Positions 54,901 to 57,375 are shown, counted from the stretch's first letter. The stretch: DNA of 64,000 bases from Azorinus chamasolen (GCA_963576725.1 OY755242.1:27189358-27253357), one strand, 5' to 3'. Notes: generated by a model not told the origin, from the sequence alone. Made by a program: numbers and translations.

Positions 54901-56025
54901 TCTGCTCTGTTTGCATACCACATTATAAATAATAGATCTGATTTGAGTTTCAATACATCCTGTGTACATATGCCATTATAAAAATATATAGCTAATAAAT
55001 ATTTATTTGAACATTTATTAGATTATCCCTTTCCCTCATATAAACGTGTTTTCACGCATTTGCAAACAGAGTAGACCCAGATCAGACGGCTCCTAGAGAA
55101 GCCGTCTGATCAGGGTCTGCTCTGTTTGCTCATAGAATGTGATAGATAAGTTTCTTAACTTTCTAAAATGGCTACAATGTTCCACCTTCCATATTTCTTT
55201 ATAACTATTTTGTCCATGAATATGCAGTAGGTATTGAAATTTGGAATAAATATAGAACAGGGAAAGGGTTATATGTAACAATAGCACATGGACATGGACA
55301 TTTTTTACCATAGCAGAGACTGTAGAAAGGTATATATATGTTATATCATAAGCAAGCAGAACAAACCTTGATCAGGCGGCTCCTATACAAGCAAAGGCAT
55401 AGAAAGGCTTTCTATGGAGTAAAGTGTTAAAAATGCATTAAGCTACCACATGTCTACATGTACATACTGACAATTGTCTGTCTGACATTCATCTCAAACA
55501 TTTTGATGCCAGAGTAGTCATGGCTGTGGGTTTGATGGGAATATAACTACAGTAAAACCTCTCTATAACGGCCACTAAATTGTGTTAATTAGTTGGTATA
55601 TTAGGGCAGGTGGCTGCTTAAAGCAAGGTGAAAGTAAAACAGAACGCTCCTATAGGAGCGTTCTGTTTTACTTTTACATTGCTTTAAGCAGTCACCTGCC
55701 TTTAACACAAAATACTTGATGTAATTTAATGGCCACTATAGAGAGGTTTTACTGTACTTTGGCATTTAAAATAATCTTTATATATTTGACATTTTTATAC
55801 TTTTTTGTTTTCTCTAGGTACCATAGGCGTGGCTTTATACATGATGGGCCAATGCGGTGTGTAATGAAGGAACTTGGAGAACGAGGGAAGAGAATGTGTG
55901 ACTTGACACGGTATTTCCTTGACAACAATCGACGTGATATTGTTGAATTGAGTGTTGACAATTGTCCAGACCACAGACATTGTCGCTACTGTATACACAT
56001 GTGTAGAAGACACCAGAACAGATGA
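10736..56025 (+). CDS. 12-exon single-pass membrane receptor-like protein with C-terminal death-fold-like domain (864 aa)
   Basis: Spliced CDS: 10736-10878, 22503-22702, 26156-26359, 30233-30262, 31250-31414, 35405-35536, 38412-38594, 39529-39633, 46625-46861, 52035-52856, 54584-54749, 55818-56025. The total is 2595 nt, 864 residues plus TGA. Every junction is GT-AG and keeps frame; intron 1 is phase 2, introns 2-10 phase 1, intron 11 phase 2. Predicted order: signal peptide 1-20; Cys modules 60-108 and 116-181; stalk 183-209; TM 210-235 with RRKR 236-239; cytoplasmic tail with NPDD repeats 299-322, a beta-rich segment about 389-466, low complexity 467-740, death-fold-like about 750-843, and Cys/His cluster 845-861. 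N-glycosylation sequons are at N43, N123, N132, N165 and N194, all extracellular. The plan fits a type I receptor signalling through a death-fold adaptor, which is inference. The family is not recognised. Gene structure is strong; function is weak. Confidence 0.85.
11038..11268 (+). mobile_element. MITE family B copy
   Basis: TTAACCCTTTCCTCCATAAA to AGGAATTGGTTAA; stem GATAAATTATAGAGCATTT with apex CTCCTATAGGAG. Confidence 0.78.
11351..11700 (+). mobile_element. 5' end of a TATACCCCC-type element
   Basis: Hairpin TATACCCCCGCGTAC with GGGGGGTATAC, then a CGGT tetranucleotide run at 11406-11424 and two repeats of a CTCCTTCAGTTTTAAAAG motif. Related in style to 47113-47908; no clear 3' end. Confidence 0.45.
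11694..11975. mobile_element. TIR element with GAACTTCGATATCTC ends
   Basis: The left end GAACTTCGATATCTCAAAC is complementary to the right end GAGTTCGAGATTTCAATAT. The interior carries a family C-like AAAGCTCCTGTATG half-hairpin. Pogo/mariner-like ends; degenerate. Confidence 0.45.
12366..13764 (+). mobile_element. Helentron-like element with 185-bp tandem core
   Basis: Starts TTTTTATACGCCCGTTTG with hairpin CCCGTTTGAAAAAACGGG and a CTGTCCGTCTGTCC run, then about five copies of a 165-185-bp unit (AGATAAAGCTTTTAAACTTG). It ends GTCCACTGGCACTCTTGTT. No ORF. Confidence 0.65.
13815..14044 (+). mobile_element. MITE family B copy
   Basis: TTAACCCTTTCCTCAATAGG to GGAGGAAAGGGTTAA; near-perfect hairpin GATAAACAGAGCATTTGCTC. 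Confidence 0.8.
14375..14651. mobile_element. Degraded family C2 MITE with inserted palindrome
   Basis: The right end GAGGGGTTTTACTG is clear. The left half holds a second palindrome (TCATGGGAGTTT at 14424 against AAACTCCCATGA at 14491). Confidence 0.45.
14699..14878. mobile_element. MITE family C copy, shortened stem
   Basis: CAGTAAAACCTCTCTATAAC to GAGAGGTTTTACTG with TA on both sides. The apex CTCCTATAGGAG has been lost, leaving AACAGAACGTTC. It lies inside a family E copy (14650-15055). Confidence 0.8.
15139..15405 (-). mobile_element. MITE family E copy
   Basis: TTAACCTTTCATTCATATAA to GAGGGAAAGGGTTAC, with the E-type flank GTTTCTGCATGTGTC. Confidence 0.6.
15402..15770 (-). mobile_element. 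Chimeric MITE: family A left half, family E right half
   Basis: Starts TTACCCTTTCACTGTTC as family A through the stem (apex GCTCCTCTAGGAGC) up to GCGTGAAAACATG, then switches to E-type flank (ATTCTACAGTTTCTGGC). Confidence 0.5.
16145..17000. other. Gene-free stretch with GGACAATTGCCCC repeats
   Basis: GGACAATTGCCCC occurs twice at about 16195-16230 and, inverted, near 21500, and a related GGGGCAATAG lies near 21237. They may be ends of an old element. 16500-16990 looks unique. No convincing exon. Confidence 0.4.
17001..17253 (-). mobile_element. MITE family A copy
   Basis: TTAACCCTTTCCCTGTTC to GAGGGAAAGGGTTAA; full stem with apex GCTCCTCTAGGAGC. Confidence 0.85.
17677..17835. repeat. Long inverted repeat (about 75-bp arms)
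   Basis: Left arm ATAAATAGAATCTTGCATTC through CTTTTTAAAACGATAAAAA; the complementary right arm ends CTCTATTTAT. A loop of about 15 bp separates them. The arms differ at several places; possibly a foldback element. Confidence 0.65.
18067..19765 (+). mobile_element. Helentron-like element with 155-bp tandem core
   Basis: Starts TTTTTAGCTCACCAGGGTGA and a GTCCGTCGTCCG run; about nine copies of a roughly 155-bp unit (CTTCTCCTCTGAAAC, GGTCCTCTACAAAAG, GGCCCCGCCCCAGGGGTGGG). Ends AGGGCCATTCTGGCCCTCTTGTT (hairpin plus tail). Short ORFs on both strands reflect repeat periodicity. Confidence 0.72.
19790..19912 (+). mobile_element. E/A MITE remnant with half of its hairpin deleted
   Basis: E-type flank and left arm up to GATCAGATGGCTCCTA, then directly AATGCGTGAAAAC and the right end GAGGGAAAGGGTTAA. 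The whole second arm is missing. Confidence 0.5.
19990..20965. repeat. Diverged array of a MITE-like unit
   Basis: At least four copies of a unit with TTTCCTTACCTAATGAAT, CATTGGGTAAACAGGGTAG and GGGTCTACTCTGTTTGGAAA, about 170-250 bp apart, broken by a family B MITE. Confidence 0.55.
20668..20889 (+). mobile_element. MITE family B copy inside the array
   Basis: Flanks ATGAATCTTTATT and CTGTCATTG match ATGAATCTTCATTAACTGTC at 20017-20037, a related empty site containing TTAA. Perfect stem with apex CTCCTATAGGAG. Confidence 0.8.
20974..21190 (+). mobile_element. MITE family F copy
   Basis: TTAACTCTTTGCACACTAGC to GTGCAAAGAGTTAA. The core AGTTTGGATCCAGATGAGAC pairs with the GCGTCTCATCAGGATCC arm around CCGCATAATGCGG. 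Confidence 0.85.
21263..21490 (+). mobile_element. MITE family E copy
   Basis: TTAAGCCTTTCCTCATAAAT to GGAGTAAAGGGTTAA; apex GCTCCTATAGGAGC. Confidence 0.75.
21680..21936 (-). mobile_element. MITE family A copy, diverged
   Basis: TTAACCCTTTCTCTGTTC to GAAGGGAAATGG, with a weakened stem (GTAGACCTAGATCAGATTGC). Confidence 0.65.
22197..22445 (-). mobile_element. MITE family B copy upstream of exon 2
   Basis: TTTACCCTTTCCTCAATAAA to GGAGGAATGGGTTAA; a second partial arm (ATTTATCTTAATGG) follows the main hairpin. Ends 57 bp before the exon 2 acceptor. Confidence 0.75.
22503..22702 (+). CDS. Exon 2: first extracellular Cys-rich module
   Basis: The acceptor TTTTAG ends at 22502 and the donor GTAGG starts at 22703. 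It encodes residues 48-115. Key residues are C61, C64, C82, W91 and C108, spaced C-x2-C-x17-C-x8-W-x16-C, with Lys-rich charge between W91 and C108. The spacing parallels the second half of exon 3, suggesting the two modules are related. It is weakly CCP-like on its own. A family B MITE ends 57 bp upstream and a TIR element starts 78 bp downstream. Confidence 0.8.
22781..23006. mobile_element. 226-bp element with perfect 26-bp terminal inverted repeats
   Basis: The left end ATTATCCTCCCAATTTGACC continues to GAGAC; 22981-23006 is its exact reverse complement. No ORF. It lies 78 bp after exon 2. A single related end (GTCAGGTCAAATTGGCAGG) is at about 4140. Confidence 0.8.
23045..23280 (-). mobile_element. 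MITE family E copy
   Basis: TTAATCCTTTTACCCCTTAA to CATGGAGTAATGGGTAA. Confidence 0.65.
23319..23550 (-). mobile_element. MITE family B copy
   Basis: TTAACCCTTTACCTCATAGG to GAGGGAATGGGTTGA; stem GATAAATAGAGCATTTGCTT. Followed at once by an A/E-type remnant (23548-23740). Confidence 0.78.
23826..24211. repeat. About 60-bp tandem repeat, 6 units
   Basis: Unit with GATAATGATGAGAGTCAAG, CTCATAATTACCCTCCGCCG and GGGCTGCGGGACAGTCTT; changes between copies are mostly transitions. Confidence 0.85.
24230..25470 (+). repeat. Diverged array of about 165-bp units
   Basis: About seven copies with AACACCAGAGTTATGGCCC, TTTGTTTGCAAAAAATG and ATCTCAGAAACTG motifs. The units resemble the core of the elements at 42420 and 48200, so this is probably an old Helentron-like core without its ends. 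No gene. Confidence 0.6.
25471..26155. other. Intron 2 segment with family E-like fragments
   Basis: A degraded stem at 25690-25770 (GTATACCCTGATCAGACG) and CATGAATATT flanks to about 25935; otherwise unique sequence before exon 3. Confidence 0.4.
26156..26359 (+). CDS. Exon 3: CCP/sushi-like extracellular module
   Basis: The acceptor TTTCAG ends at 26155 and the donor GTAATT starts at 26360. Residues 115-183 contain C116, C133, C148, C152, C164, W170 and C181. The run from D157 to W170 (hydrophobic-x-C, then W, then a final C) resembles the last half of a sushi domain. A single 204-nt exon flanked by phase-1 introns is the usual sushi exon form. It has two extra cysteines and lacks the usual glycine, so the domain call is tentative. 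Sequons: N123, N132 and N165. Confidence 0.82.
26360..27005. other. Intron 3, unique sequence
   Basis: No repeats or coding signal noticed in this stretch. Confidence 0.4.
27006..27255 (+). mobile_element. MITE family A copy
   Basis: 250 bp with intact TTAA flanks, CCCTTTCCCTCATAGAAACG to GAACAGGGAAAGGG; stem apex GCTCCTAGAGGAGC. Confidence 0.88.
27319..27570 (+). mobile_element. TTAA-type MITE carrying a family C-type core
   Basis: TTAACCGTTTACCTGATAG to TTGGGTAAAGGGTTAA ends. The hairpin (CTTAAAGCAGGCTGAAAG, AAAGCAGAATGCGCC) matches the core of family C, which uses TA sites and different ends. Confidence 0.7.
27621..28932 (+). mobile_element. Helentron-like element(s) with about 150-bp core units
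   Basis: Starts TTTTTAGCTCACCTGGCAC with hairpin GGCACAAAGTGCC. A second start-like segment (GTTAGCTCAGCAGAACAC) is at 28109, then GGCCCCGCCCCAGGGGTGG units. Ends GGGCCATCATGGCCC plus TCTTGTT. Probably one element inserted in or fused to another. Confidence 0.65.
29222..30198 (+). mobile_element. Family B MITE split by Helentron-like elements
   Basis: Left part 29222-29274 (CTCATATTGATGCC, CTCTGTAAAGG) and right part from about 30015 (GATAAATAGAGCATTTGC to GGTAATGG) are halves of one family B copy. Between them lie TTTTTATACCCCCGCC (29271) and TTTTTAGCTCGTCTG (29808) elements ending CACTAGCGGTGCTCTTGT. Confidence 0.6.
30233..30262 (+). CDS. Exon 4: 30-nt microexon, stalk
   Basis: The acceptor TTCTTCAG ends at 30232 and the donor GTAAGT starts at 30263. 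The exon is exactly 30 nt, phase 1 on both sides, adding residues from A183 into R193 (KPPVIEKGN plus split codons). Omitting it keeps frame, so optional inclusion is plausible. It supplies a Pro/charged spacer between the CCP-like module and the membrane. Confidence 0.68.
30610..30702. repeat. Inverted repeat with about 42-bp arms
   Basis: Arms begin GTATTGATTTTTGTGTCAAA and end with its complement; the apex CATTCACGTGCAATG is a short loop. Transcribed in intron 4 it would form a strong hairpin. Confidence 0.75.
30855..31035 (-). mobile_element. MITE family B copy, one arm deleted
   Basis: TTAACCATTTTAGATCCAAC to GAGGGAATGGGTTAA; the stem stops at GAGCATTTGCTCC and its partner arm is missing. 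Confidence 0.65.
31250..31414 (+). CDS. Exon 5: juxtamembrane segment and transmembrane helix
   Basis: The acceptor TTTCAG ends at 31249 and the donor GTAAGA starts at 31415. An acidic stalk (N194 sequon, D206, D207) leads into a 26-residue hydrophobic helix at 210-235 rich in Val, Ile and Leu, with C232, C233 and C235 at the inner face as possible palmitoylation sites. R236-R-K-R239 is the stop-transfer that sets the type I orientation. A 58-bp tandem array starts about 20 bp past the donor. Confidence 0.83.
31430..31830. repeat. 58-bp tandem repeat next to exon 5
   Basis: Seven units with AGAGTTGTAGGTATGAGGC, ATACTGATTTATCCAAATC and TCTTATTGCTTAGCTAATCC, one shortened. It begins about 20 bp after the exon 5 donor. 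Confidence 0.88.
31857..32070 (+). mobile_element. MITE family F copy
   Basis: TTAACTCTTTGCACGCTAGC to GTGCATAGAGTTAA; same core as 20974-21190 (CCGCATAATGCGG). Confidence 0.85.
32076..33384. mobile_element. 1.3-kb pogo/Tigger-like non-autonomous element
   Basis: CAGTGAAACCTCGGAAATCC at the left and GGAATTCCGAGGTTTCACTG at the right, TA on both sides. CGGATTTCTGAGG-like subrepeats fill both ends. No transposase-length ORF; the longest frames are under 100 residues with no recognised domain. Confidence 0.72.
33405..33530. repeat. Palindrome-bounded 26-bp tandem repeat
   Basis: Four units of ACCCTATGTTGTGTTACAAC, each itself a palindrome (GTTGTGTTACAAC), lie between TTTTCTCCACCAAACCC and GGGTTTGATGGAGAAAAG, which are complementary. 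Confidence 0.8.
33960..35262. repeat. About 48-bp minisatellite upstream of exon 6
   Basis: Units with GGAGAGGTCAGGGATAGGGG, AATGTAGGGTTGAGATTGG and TAACTATCT. Ordered and near-identical after 34600, diverged before. A longer variant (GGTTTCGATAGTATC) recurs, giving higher-order structure. Confidence 0.88.
35405..35536 (+). CDS. Exon 6: cytoplasmic linker
   Basis: The acceptor AATTTCAG ends at 35404 and the donor GTACAG starts at 35537. It encodes residues 248-292, Gly/Thr/Ser-rich with a GGGVSGTMGG stretch and no recognised domain; probably flexible. A 48-bp minisatellite ends about 150 bp upstream and a TIR element begins about 30 bp downstream. Confidence 0.75.
35566..36257. mobile_element. 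About 690-bp TIR element with internal direct repeats
   Basis: Terminal repeats CAAAGACCTATGATAACAC and its complement at 36239-36257, about 33 bp long. Inside, a block of about 165 bp occurs twice (about 35640 and 36035; GCAAATATCT, GCTACAATAT). No clear target duplication or ORF. Confidence 0.7.
36262..36884. other. Intron 6 segment, degraded repeats
   Basis: A TIR-like fragment at about 36576-36650 (GAACTCTCAATGAGTTG, GAGAGTCGACTGTA) and a stem remnant at 36795-36860 (GTAGACCCAGGTCTGACAGC). Confidence 0.4.
36885..37094 (+). mobile_element. MITE family D copy, one stem arm deleted
   Basis: TTAACCCTTCTCTTGCTG to GCGAAGGGTTAA; compared with 63018-63267 the stem between GTGCAGAACC and TGGGTCTTCACT is missing. 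Confidence 0.78.
37238..37440. mobile_element. MITE family C copy
   Basis: CAGTAAAACCTCTCTATAAT to GAGAGGTTTTATTG with TA flanks; apex CTCCTATAGGAG. Confidence 0.82.
37766..37948 (-). mobile_element. MITE family E copy, left arm shortened
   Basis: TAACCCTTTACTCTATGAAT to AACGGGTTAA; one arm is cut to GTAGACCC followed by TACAGGAGCC. Confidence 0.6.
38011..38374. mobile_element. MITE family C copy with triplicated left end, next to exon 7
   Basis: CAGTAAAACCTCTCTATACA to GAGAGGTTTTTCTG, TA flanks. The first 80 bp (GTAAAACCTC to GCAAGGTGAAA) are repeated three times in tandem before the hairpin apex CTCCTATAGGAG. Ends 37 bp before exon 7. Confidence 0.82.
38412..38594 (+). CDS. Exon 7: acidic NPDD tetrapeptide repeats
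   Basis: The acceptor GTTTTACAG ends at 38411 and the donor GTAAAG starts at 38595. After Y296-Y297-D298 come six (N/S)PD(D/E) tetrapeptides at 299-322, coded by a GAC/GAT-rich 12-nt tandem repeat that could vary in copy number between alleles. A Glu/Lys-rich stretch follows. A family C MITE ends 37 bp before this exon. Confidence 0.8.
38701..39420 (-). mobile_element. Possible retroelement 3' end on the minus strand
   Basis: On the minus strand it ends AAATAAAGCTTCTTGTATC followed by a TTGTATC repeat, a LINE-like tail. It sits in a family F remnant (GTTGGGATCCAGATAAGA). No reverse transcriptase motif is visible. Confidence 0.35.
39529..39633 (+). CDS. Exon 8: short cytoplasmic segment
   Basis: The acceptor TTTTCAG ends at 39528 and the donor GTGAGA starts at 39634. 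It encodes residues 353-388, mixed polar with a CRIQENVYSVPL run that may start the beta-rich segment continued in exon 9. No domain is recognised. Confidence 0.75.
39744..42155 (+). mobile_element. TTTTTATTCCCCC-type element with 165-bp core, split by a nested element
   Basis: Left part 39744-39990 (TTTTTTATTCCCCCTTCACG and a CAGTCCATCTGTCCG run). Right part 41367-42155 has about four core units (TTGCATATACACATTAAAC, GCCAAGGTCAAGGTC) and an end with GGCAAGCACCGCCACGGGG. The element at 39995-41366 interrupts it. Confidence 0.6.
39995..41366 (+). mobile_element. Nested Helentron-like element with about 165-bp core
   Basis: TTTTTATCTCACCTGGCAC with hairpin GGCACAAAGTGCC; about eight core units (GGCTTATCAGTTTTTCATAG, CTTCTCTGAAACTGTAAGG). 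Ends GGGCCATCATGGCCC plus TCTTGTT. Confidence 0.75.
42420..44027 (+). mobile_element. Helentron-like element with 165-bp core and (TTCG)n
   Basis: TTTTTATACGCCCACCTAAT with hairpin CCACCTAATAAAGGTGG, a (GTCC)/(GTTC)n microsatellite at 42468-42552, then eight core units (GGGAAAACTATTTGAGAG, ATGCATCAAGATCTGAAGC). Ends GTACCGTATACGGTAC plus TCTTGTT. Confidence 0.75.
44124..44351 (+). mobile_element. MITE family B copy
   Basis: TTAACCCATTCCCTCATATT to GAGGGAATGGGTTAA, full hairpin. Followed without a gap by a family E/A-type copy (44348-44595). Confidence 0.85.
44348..44596 (+). mobile_element. A/E-type MITE, sharing a TTAA with the previous copy
   Basis: TTAACTGTTTCCCTCATATA, stem GTAGACCCAGATCAGG ... 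CTGATCTGGGTCTAC (one position paired here), end CAGGGAAAATGTTAA. Confidence 0.65.
44666..44875. mobile_element. MITE family C2 copy
   Basis: CAATAAAACCCCTCGAAAC to GAGGGGTTTTACTG with TA flanks; apex CTCCTATAGGAG within GAAAG...CTTTA arms. Confidence 0.72.
45289..45517 (-). mobile_element. MITE family B copy
   Basis: TTAACCCATTACCTCATAGG to GAGGGAAAGGGTA; full hairpin GATAAATAGAGCATTTGC with apex CTCCTATAGGAG. Confidence 0.8.
45517..46070 (+). mobile_element. Family A remnant followed by a poly-A-tailed segment
   Basis: Family A (minus orientation) from TTTCGGCCAAATTTC to GCGTGAAAACACATT. Then 45740-46070 looks like a 3' UTR or retroelement tail: CTTCTTCTTCTTCT, ATGAAATAAAATATT, then an A-rich run. 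No coding motif. Confidence 0.35.
46210..46440 (+). mobile_element. MITE family A copy, short left flank
   Basis: TTAACCCTTTCCTTCCTGC directly into GCAAACAGAGTAGACCC, end GTTCAGGGAAAGGG. A family B fragment begins at once (46438). Confidence 0.75.
46625..46861 (+). CDS. Exon 9: beta-rich cytoplasmic segment, unrecognised
   Basis: The acceptor TTTTTCAG ends at 46624 and the donor GTAAGT starts at 46862. It encodes residues 388-467. Alternating hydrophobic strands (FFIV, ILIVKFEVV, MFTWHITLE, FSICISI) around a Gly/Pro turn with C-P-E suggest a compact beta fold rather than disorder. By analogy with UNC5 and ankyrin a beta domain before a death domain would make sense, but I see no ZU5 or UPA signature. 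Confidence 0.8.
47113..47908 (+). mobile_element. TATACCCCC-type element
   Basis: TATACCCCCTGATGTGGGGG hairpin start and a CCATCCATCTGTC run. It ends with a TCACCTTTAGTGA hairpin plus TAGTTCTAGTT. Flanks ACGCTACATTAAT and TTTCATGGAATTACGG match CTACATTGATTTTTCACAG at about 50569. Confidence 0.6.
48200..49765 (+). mobile_element. Helentron-like element, relative of 42420-44027, with nested insertion
   Basis: AAACGCCCACCTAATAAAGG, a TTCG run, core units (GGGAAAACTATATGAGAG); ends GTACCGTATGCGGTAC plus TCTTGTT. Interrupted at 48856-49293. Confidence 0.72.
48856..49293 (+). mobile_element. TTTTTATGCCCCC-type element nested in the above
   Basis: TTTTTATGCCCCCATAGACG start, (TGTC)n microsatellite at 48901-48955, two core units (AACATTGGTCATAACTTTTG). 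Ends GTGTTTCACAAACAC plus ATCTTGTT. Confidence 0.68.
49847..50312 (+). mobile_element. Helentron-like element, TTTTTAGCTCCAC type
   Basis: TTTTTTAGCTCCACTTTTT with AAAAATGGAGCT hairpin; two core units; ends CTGTCTGCGGACAG plus CTCTTGTT. Sister copy at 51221-51896. Confidence 0.7.
51221..51896 (+). mobile_element. Helentron-like element nested in family B
   Basis: TTTTTAGCTCCACTTTTTC to CTGTCTGCGGACAG plus CTCTTGTT; itself broken by the family A MITE at 51454-51703. Confidence 0.75.
51454..51703 (+). mobile_element. MITE family A copy nested in the Helentron-like element
   Basis: TTAA on both sides. Flanks TTTAGTTTTATG and GGTCCATGTCTCAG match the uninterrupted sequence at 50096-50121, where the site reads TTCA. 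Confidence 0.9.
52035..52856 (+). CDS. Exon 10: long low-complexity linker
   Basis: The acceptor TATTTCAG ends at 52034 and the donor GTATAC starts at 52857. This is the largest exon (822 nt, residues 467-741), with an open frame throughout. It is Ser/Asn/Gln/Ala-rich with few aromatics and probably disordered. A 24-nt direct duplication gives NNLEADRL twice (626-641). Read-through past the donor would stop at 52919 inside a family B MITE. Confidence 0.85.
52891..53315 (+). mobile_element. MITE family B copy split by family C
   Basis: CCATTCCCTCATATTGACG left part to GTGATAAA, right part from GAGCTTTTCC to GAGGGAATTGG. It starts 34 bp after the exon 10 donor. Confidence 0.75.
52964..53167. 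mobile_element. MITE family C copy nested in family B
   Basis: CAGTAAAACCTCTCTATAAC to GAGAGGTTTTACTG. Removing it with one TA restores GATAAATAGAGC, the family B consensus. Confidence 0.88.
53374..53619 (+). mobile_element. MITE family A copy, diverged
   Basis: TTAACGTCATATAAACTTG to AAACAGGGTAAGGGTTAA; TIR partly lost at the left. Confidence 0.7.
53831..54080 (+). mobile_element. MITE family A copy
   Basis: Exactly 250 bp with both TTAA sites; full stem, apex GCTCCTAGAGGAGC. Confidence 0.88.
54163..54285 (+). mobile_element. MITE family A copy, 3' truncated
   Basis: TTAACCCTTTCGCTCATATA and both stem arms, then lost after GTTTGCTTTTGACG. Confidence 0.65.
54300..54528 (-). mobile_element. 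MITE family B copy upstream of exon 11
   Basis: TTAGCCCATTACCTCATGGG to TTAGGGAATGGGTTAA; the stem apex is shortened to GAGCAAATGCTC. Ends 55 bp before exon 11. Confidence 0.7.
54584..54749 (+). CDS. Exon 11: first half of death-fold-like domain
   Basis: The acceptor TATTTTAG ends at 54583 and the donor GTAAGC starts at 54750, phase 2. It encodes residues 741-796. The pattern L-x2-L then N774-L-K-S-W778, then F-G-K-H-N-G786-I, then L792-L-A-I resembles helices 1-4 of a death domain (core Trp followed by a Gly-Ile turn). A family B MITE ends 56 bp upstream. Confidence 0.82.
55023..55272 (+). mobile_element. MITE family A copy
   Basis: CCCTTTCCCTCATATAAACG to GAACAGGGAAAGGG; flanks mutated to TTAT. 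Confidence 0.85.
55550..55754. mobile_element. MITE family C copy upstream of exon 12
   Basis: CAGTAAAACCTCTCTATAAC to GAGAGGTTTTACTG, TA on both sides; apex GCTCCTATAGGAGC. Ends 63 bp before exon 12. Confidence 0.87.
55818..56025 (+). CDS. Exon 12: second half of death-fold-like domain, Cys/His tail, stop
   Basis: The acceptor TTCTCTAG ends at 55817; TGA is at 56023. D805-G-P807-M fits the helix 4-5 turn of death domains, followed by amphipathic LGERGKRMCDL and the R834/R835-D-I-V end helix. The last 20 residues hold C845, H848, H850, C851, C854, H856, C858 and H861, enough ligands for a metal site that death domains do not normally have. A family C MITE ends 63 bp before the exon. Confidence 0.82.
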
Positions 56026-56187
56026 TTGAAAAGAAAAATAGATTAAAAAGCATGGAAGATACTGATTTAGTGGGAGTTCCCTTCCTGTTTGTGGGCAGGT
56101 TCATAGCATCAAGTGTGCATACAGTTAAACACATCTAAACCTGTCAAGTATTATGGAAGAATTTAGATCTTTTAGGTGGATGGCTGC
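56026..56187 (+). other. Proximal 3' UTR
   Basis: Unique AT-rich sequence between the stop codon and the first downstream MITE (56188). It has no AATAAA, so the transcript must continue into the repeat-rich DNA beyond. Confidence 0.5.
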
Positions 56188-56420
56188 TTAACCCTTTCCT
56201 CCATGAATATGCCTTTCTACACTTCTGTAAAAGTCATCTGTTGAAACCATTGTGATAAATAGAGCATTTGCTTCAATAGGAGCAAATGCTCTATTTATCA
56301 CAAGGGTTTCAAACTACAAAATTCTGAAAATTTTCCTTTTTTTTTCTAGTTAATGCTCTTTTTCGGTAGATTTATTCAAAGTGGTTGGATCTAAAAATAG
56401 CCATTGAGGGAATGGGTTAA
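56188..56420 (+). mobile_element. MITE family B copy in the 3' UTR region
   Basis: TTAACCCTTTCCTCCATGAA to GAGGGAATGGGTTAA; hairpin apex CTTCAATAGGAG. Shares its right TTAA with the next element. Confidence 0.82.
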
Positions 56421-56653
56421 TCCTTTACTCCGTAAATATTCATGCAAGAAATGATAATATCATGAATATAAATGAACTTTTATCACGGTACTATGAACTG
56501 AATTATTTCTTATGATGACAGAAACTGTAGAATCCGATCTTTATAATATTATAAGCAAACAGAGCAGACCGGATCACCCTAATCAGACGGCTCCTACAGG
56601 TCTACTCTGTTTGTAAAGGTGTAGAAAGGCGTATTTATGGAGTAAAGGCTTAA
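56417..56653 (+). mobile_element. MITE family E copy
   Basis: TTAATCCTTTACTCCGTAAA to GGAGTAAAGGCTTAA; one arm partly deleted after CTCCTACAGG. Confidence 0.72.
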
Positions 56654-56760
56654 TGCATGGTGAAAATCGACCTCCACCCGTCTTAAGGGTCAGCACTGAT
56701 ACTGACTTGAAAGTGCAGTTAAGATAGGTTCACTGTATATTAACTTTAACTAGTATGAAC

Positions 56761-57016
56761 TTAACCCTTTCCCTCATATAAACGTGTTTTCGCGTATTTG
56801 CAAACAGAGTAGACCCAGATCAGACGGCTCCTAGAGGAGCCGTCTGATCAGGGTCTACTCTGTTTGCTTATAGAATTTGATAGATCTATTTTTTTGCTTT
56901 CTAAAATGTCTACAATGTAGTACCTTCCATATTTCTTTATACATGTAACTATTTTGTTAATGAATATTCAGTAGGTATTGAAATTTGGCCTAAATACAGA
57001 ACAGGGAAAGGGTTAA
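56761..57016 (+). mobile_element. MITE family A copy
   Basis: TTAA on both sides; CCCTTTCCCTCATATAAACG to GAACAGGGAAAGGG; full stem. Confidence 0.87.
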
Positions 57017-57180
57017 ACAGTATAATTGGGGGGCTACCCTGTTTGGTTTGATAAGATACTACAGAGTTTGATGCTGATGAGTTTCAAACTGTGTAAACCC
57101 TGATCACAATGTGATCACAATTGCATTCACAATGTGGTGGCTAACACTGCCTCACATCACCAGGTGGACATGTATCCATA

Positions 57181-57375
57181 CCCCTCAAAACCAGAATTCA
57201 AGTAGAGAAGAATTCAGGTATTTTTAGGCAGGTGGTTGCTTAATGAAGGGTGAAAGTCATGCAAAAAGCTTCTAAAGGAGCTTTCTGTATGACTTTCACC
57301 CTGAATTAAGCTGCCACCTGTCTCCAGTACCGATATTTATACTAAATTTAATGTCCAGTTTAGAGGGGTTTTACT
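57181..57375. mobile_element. MITE family C2 copy, left end degraded
   Basis: AAAACCAGAATTCAAG to GAGGGGTTTTACTG; hairpin GCAAAAAGCTTCTAAAGGAG. Confidence 0.6.
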
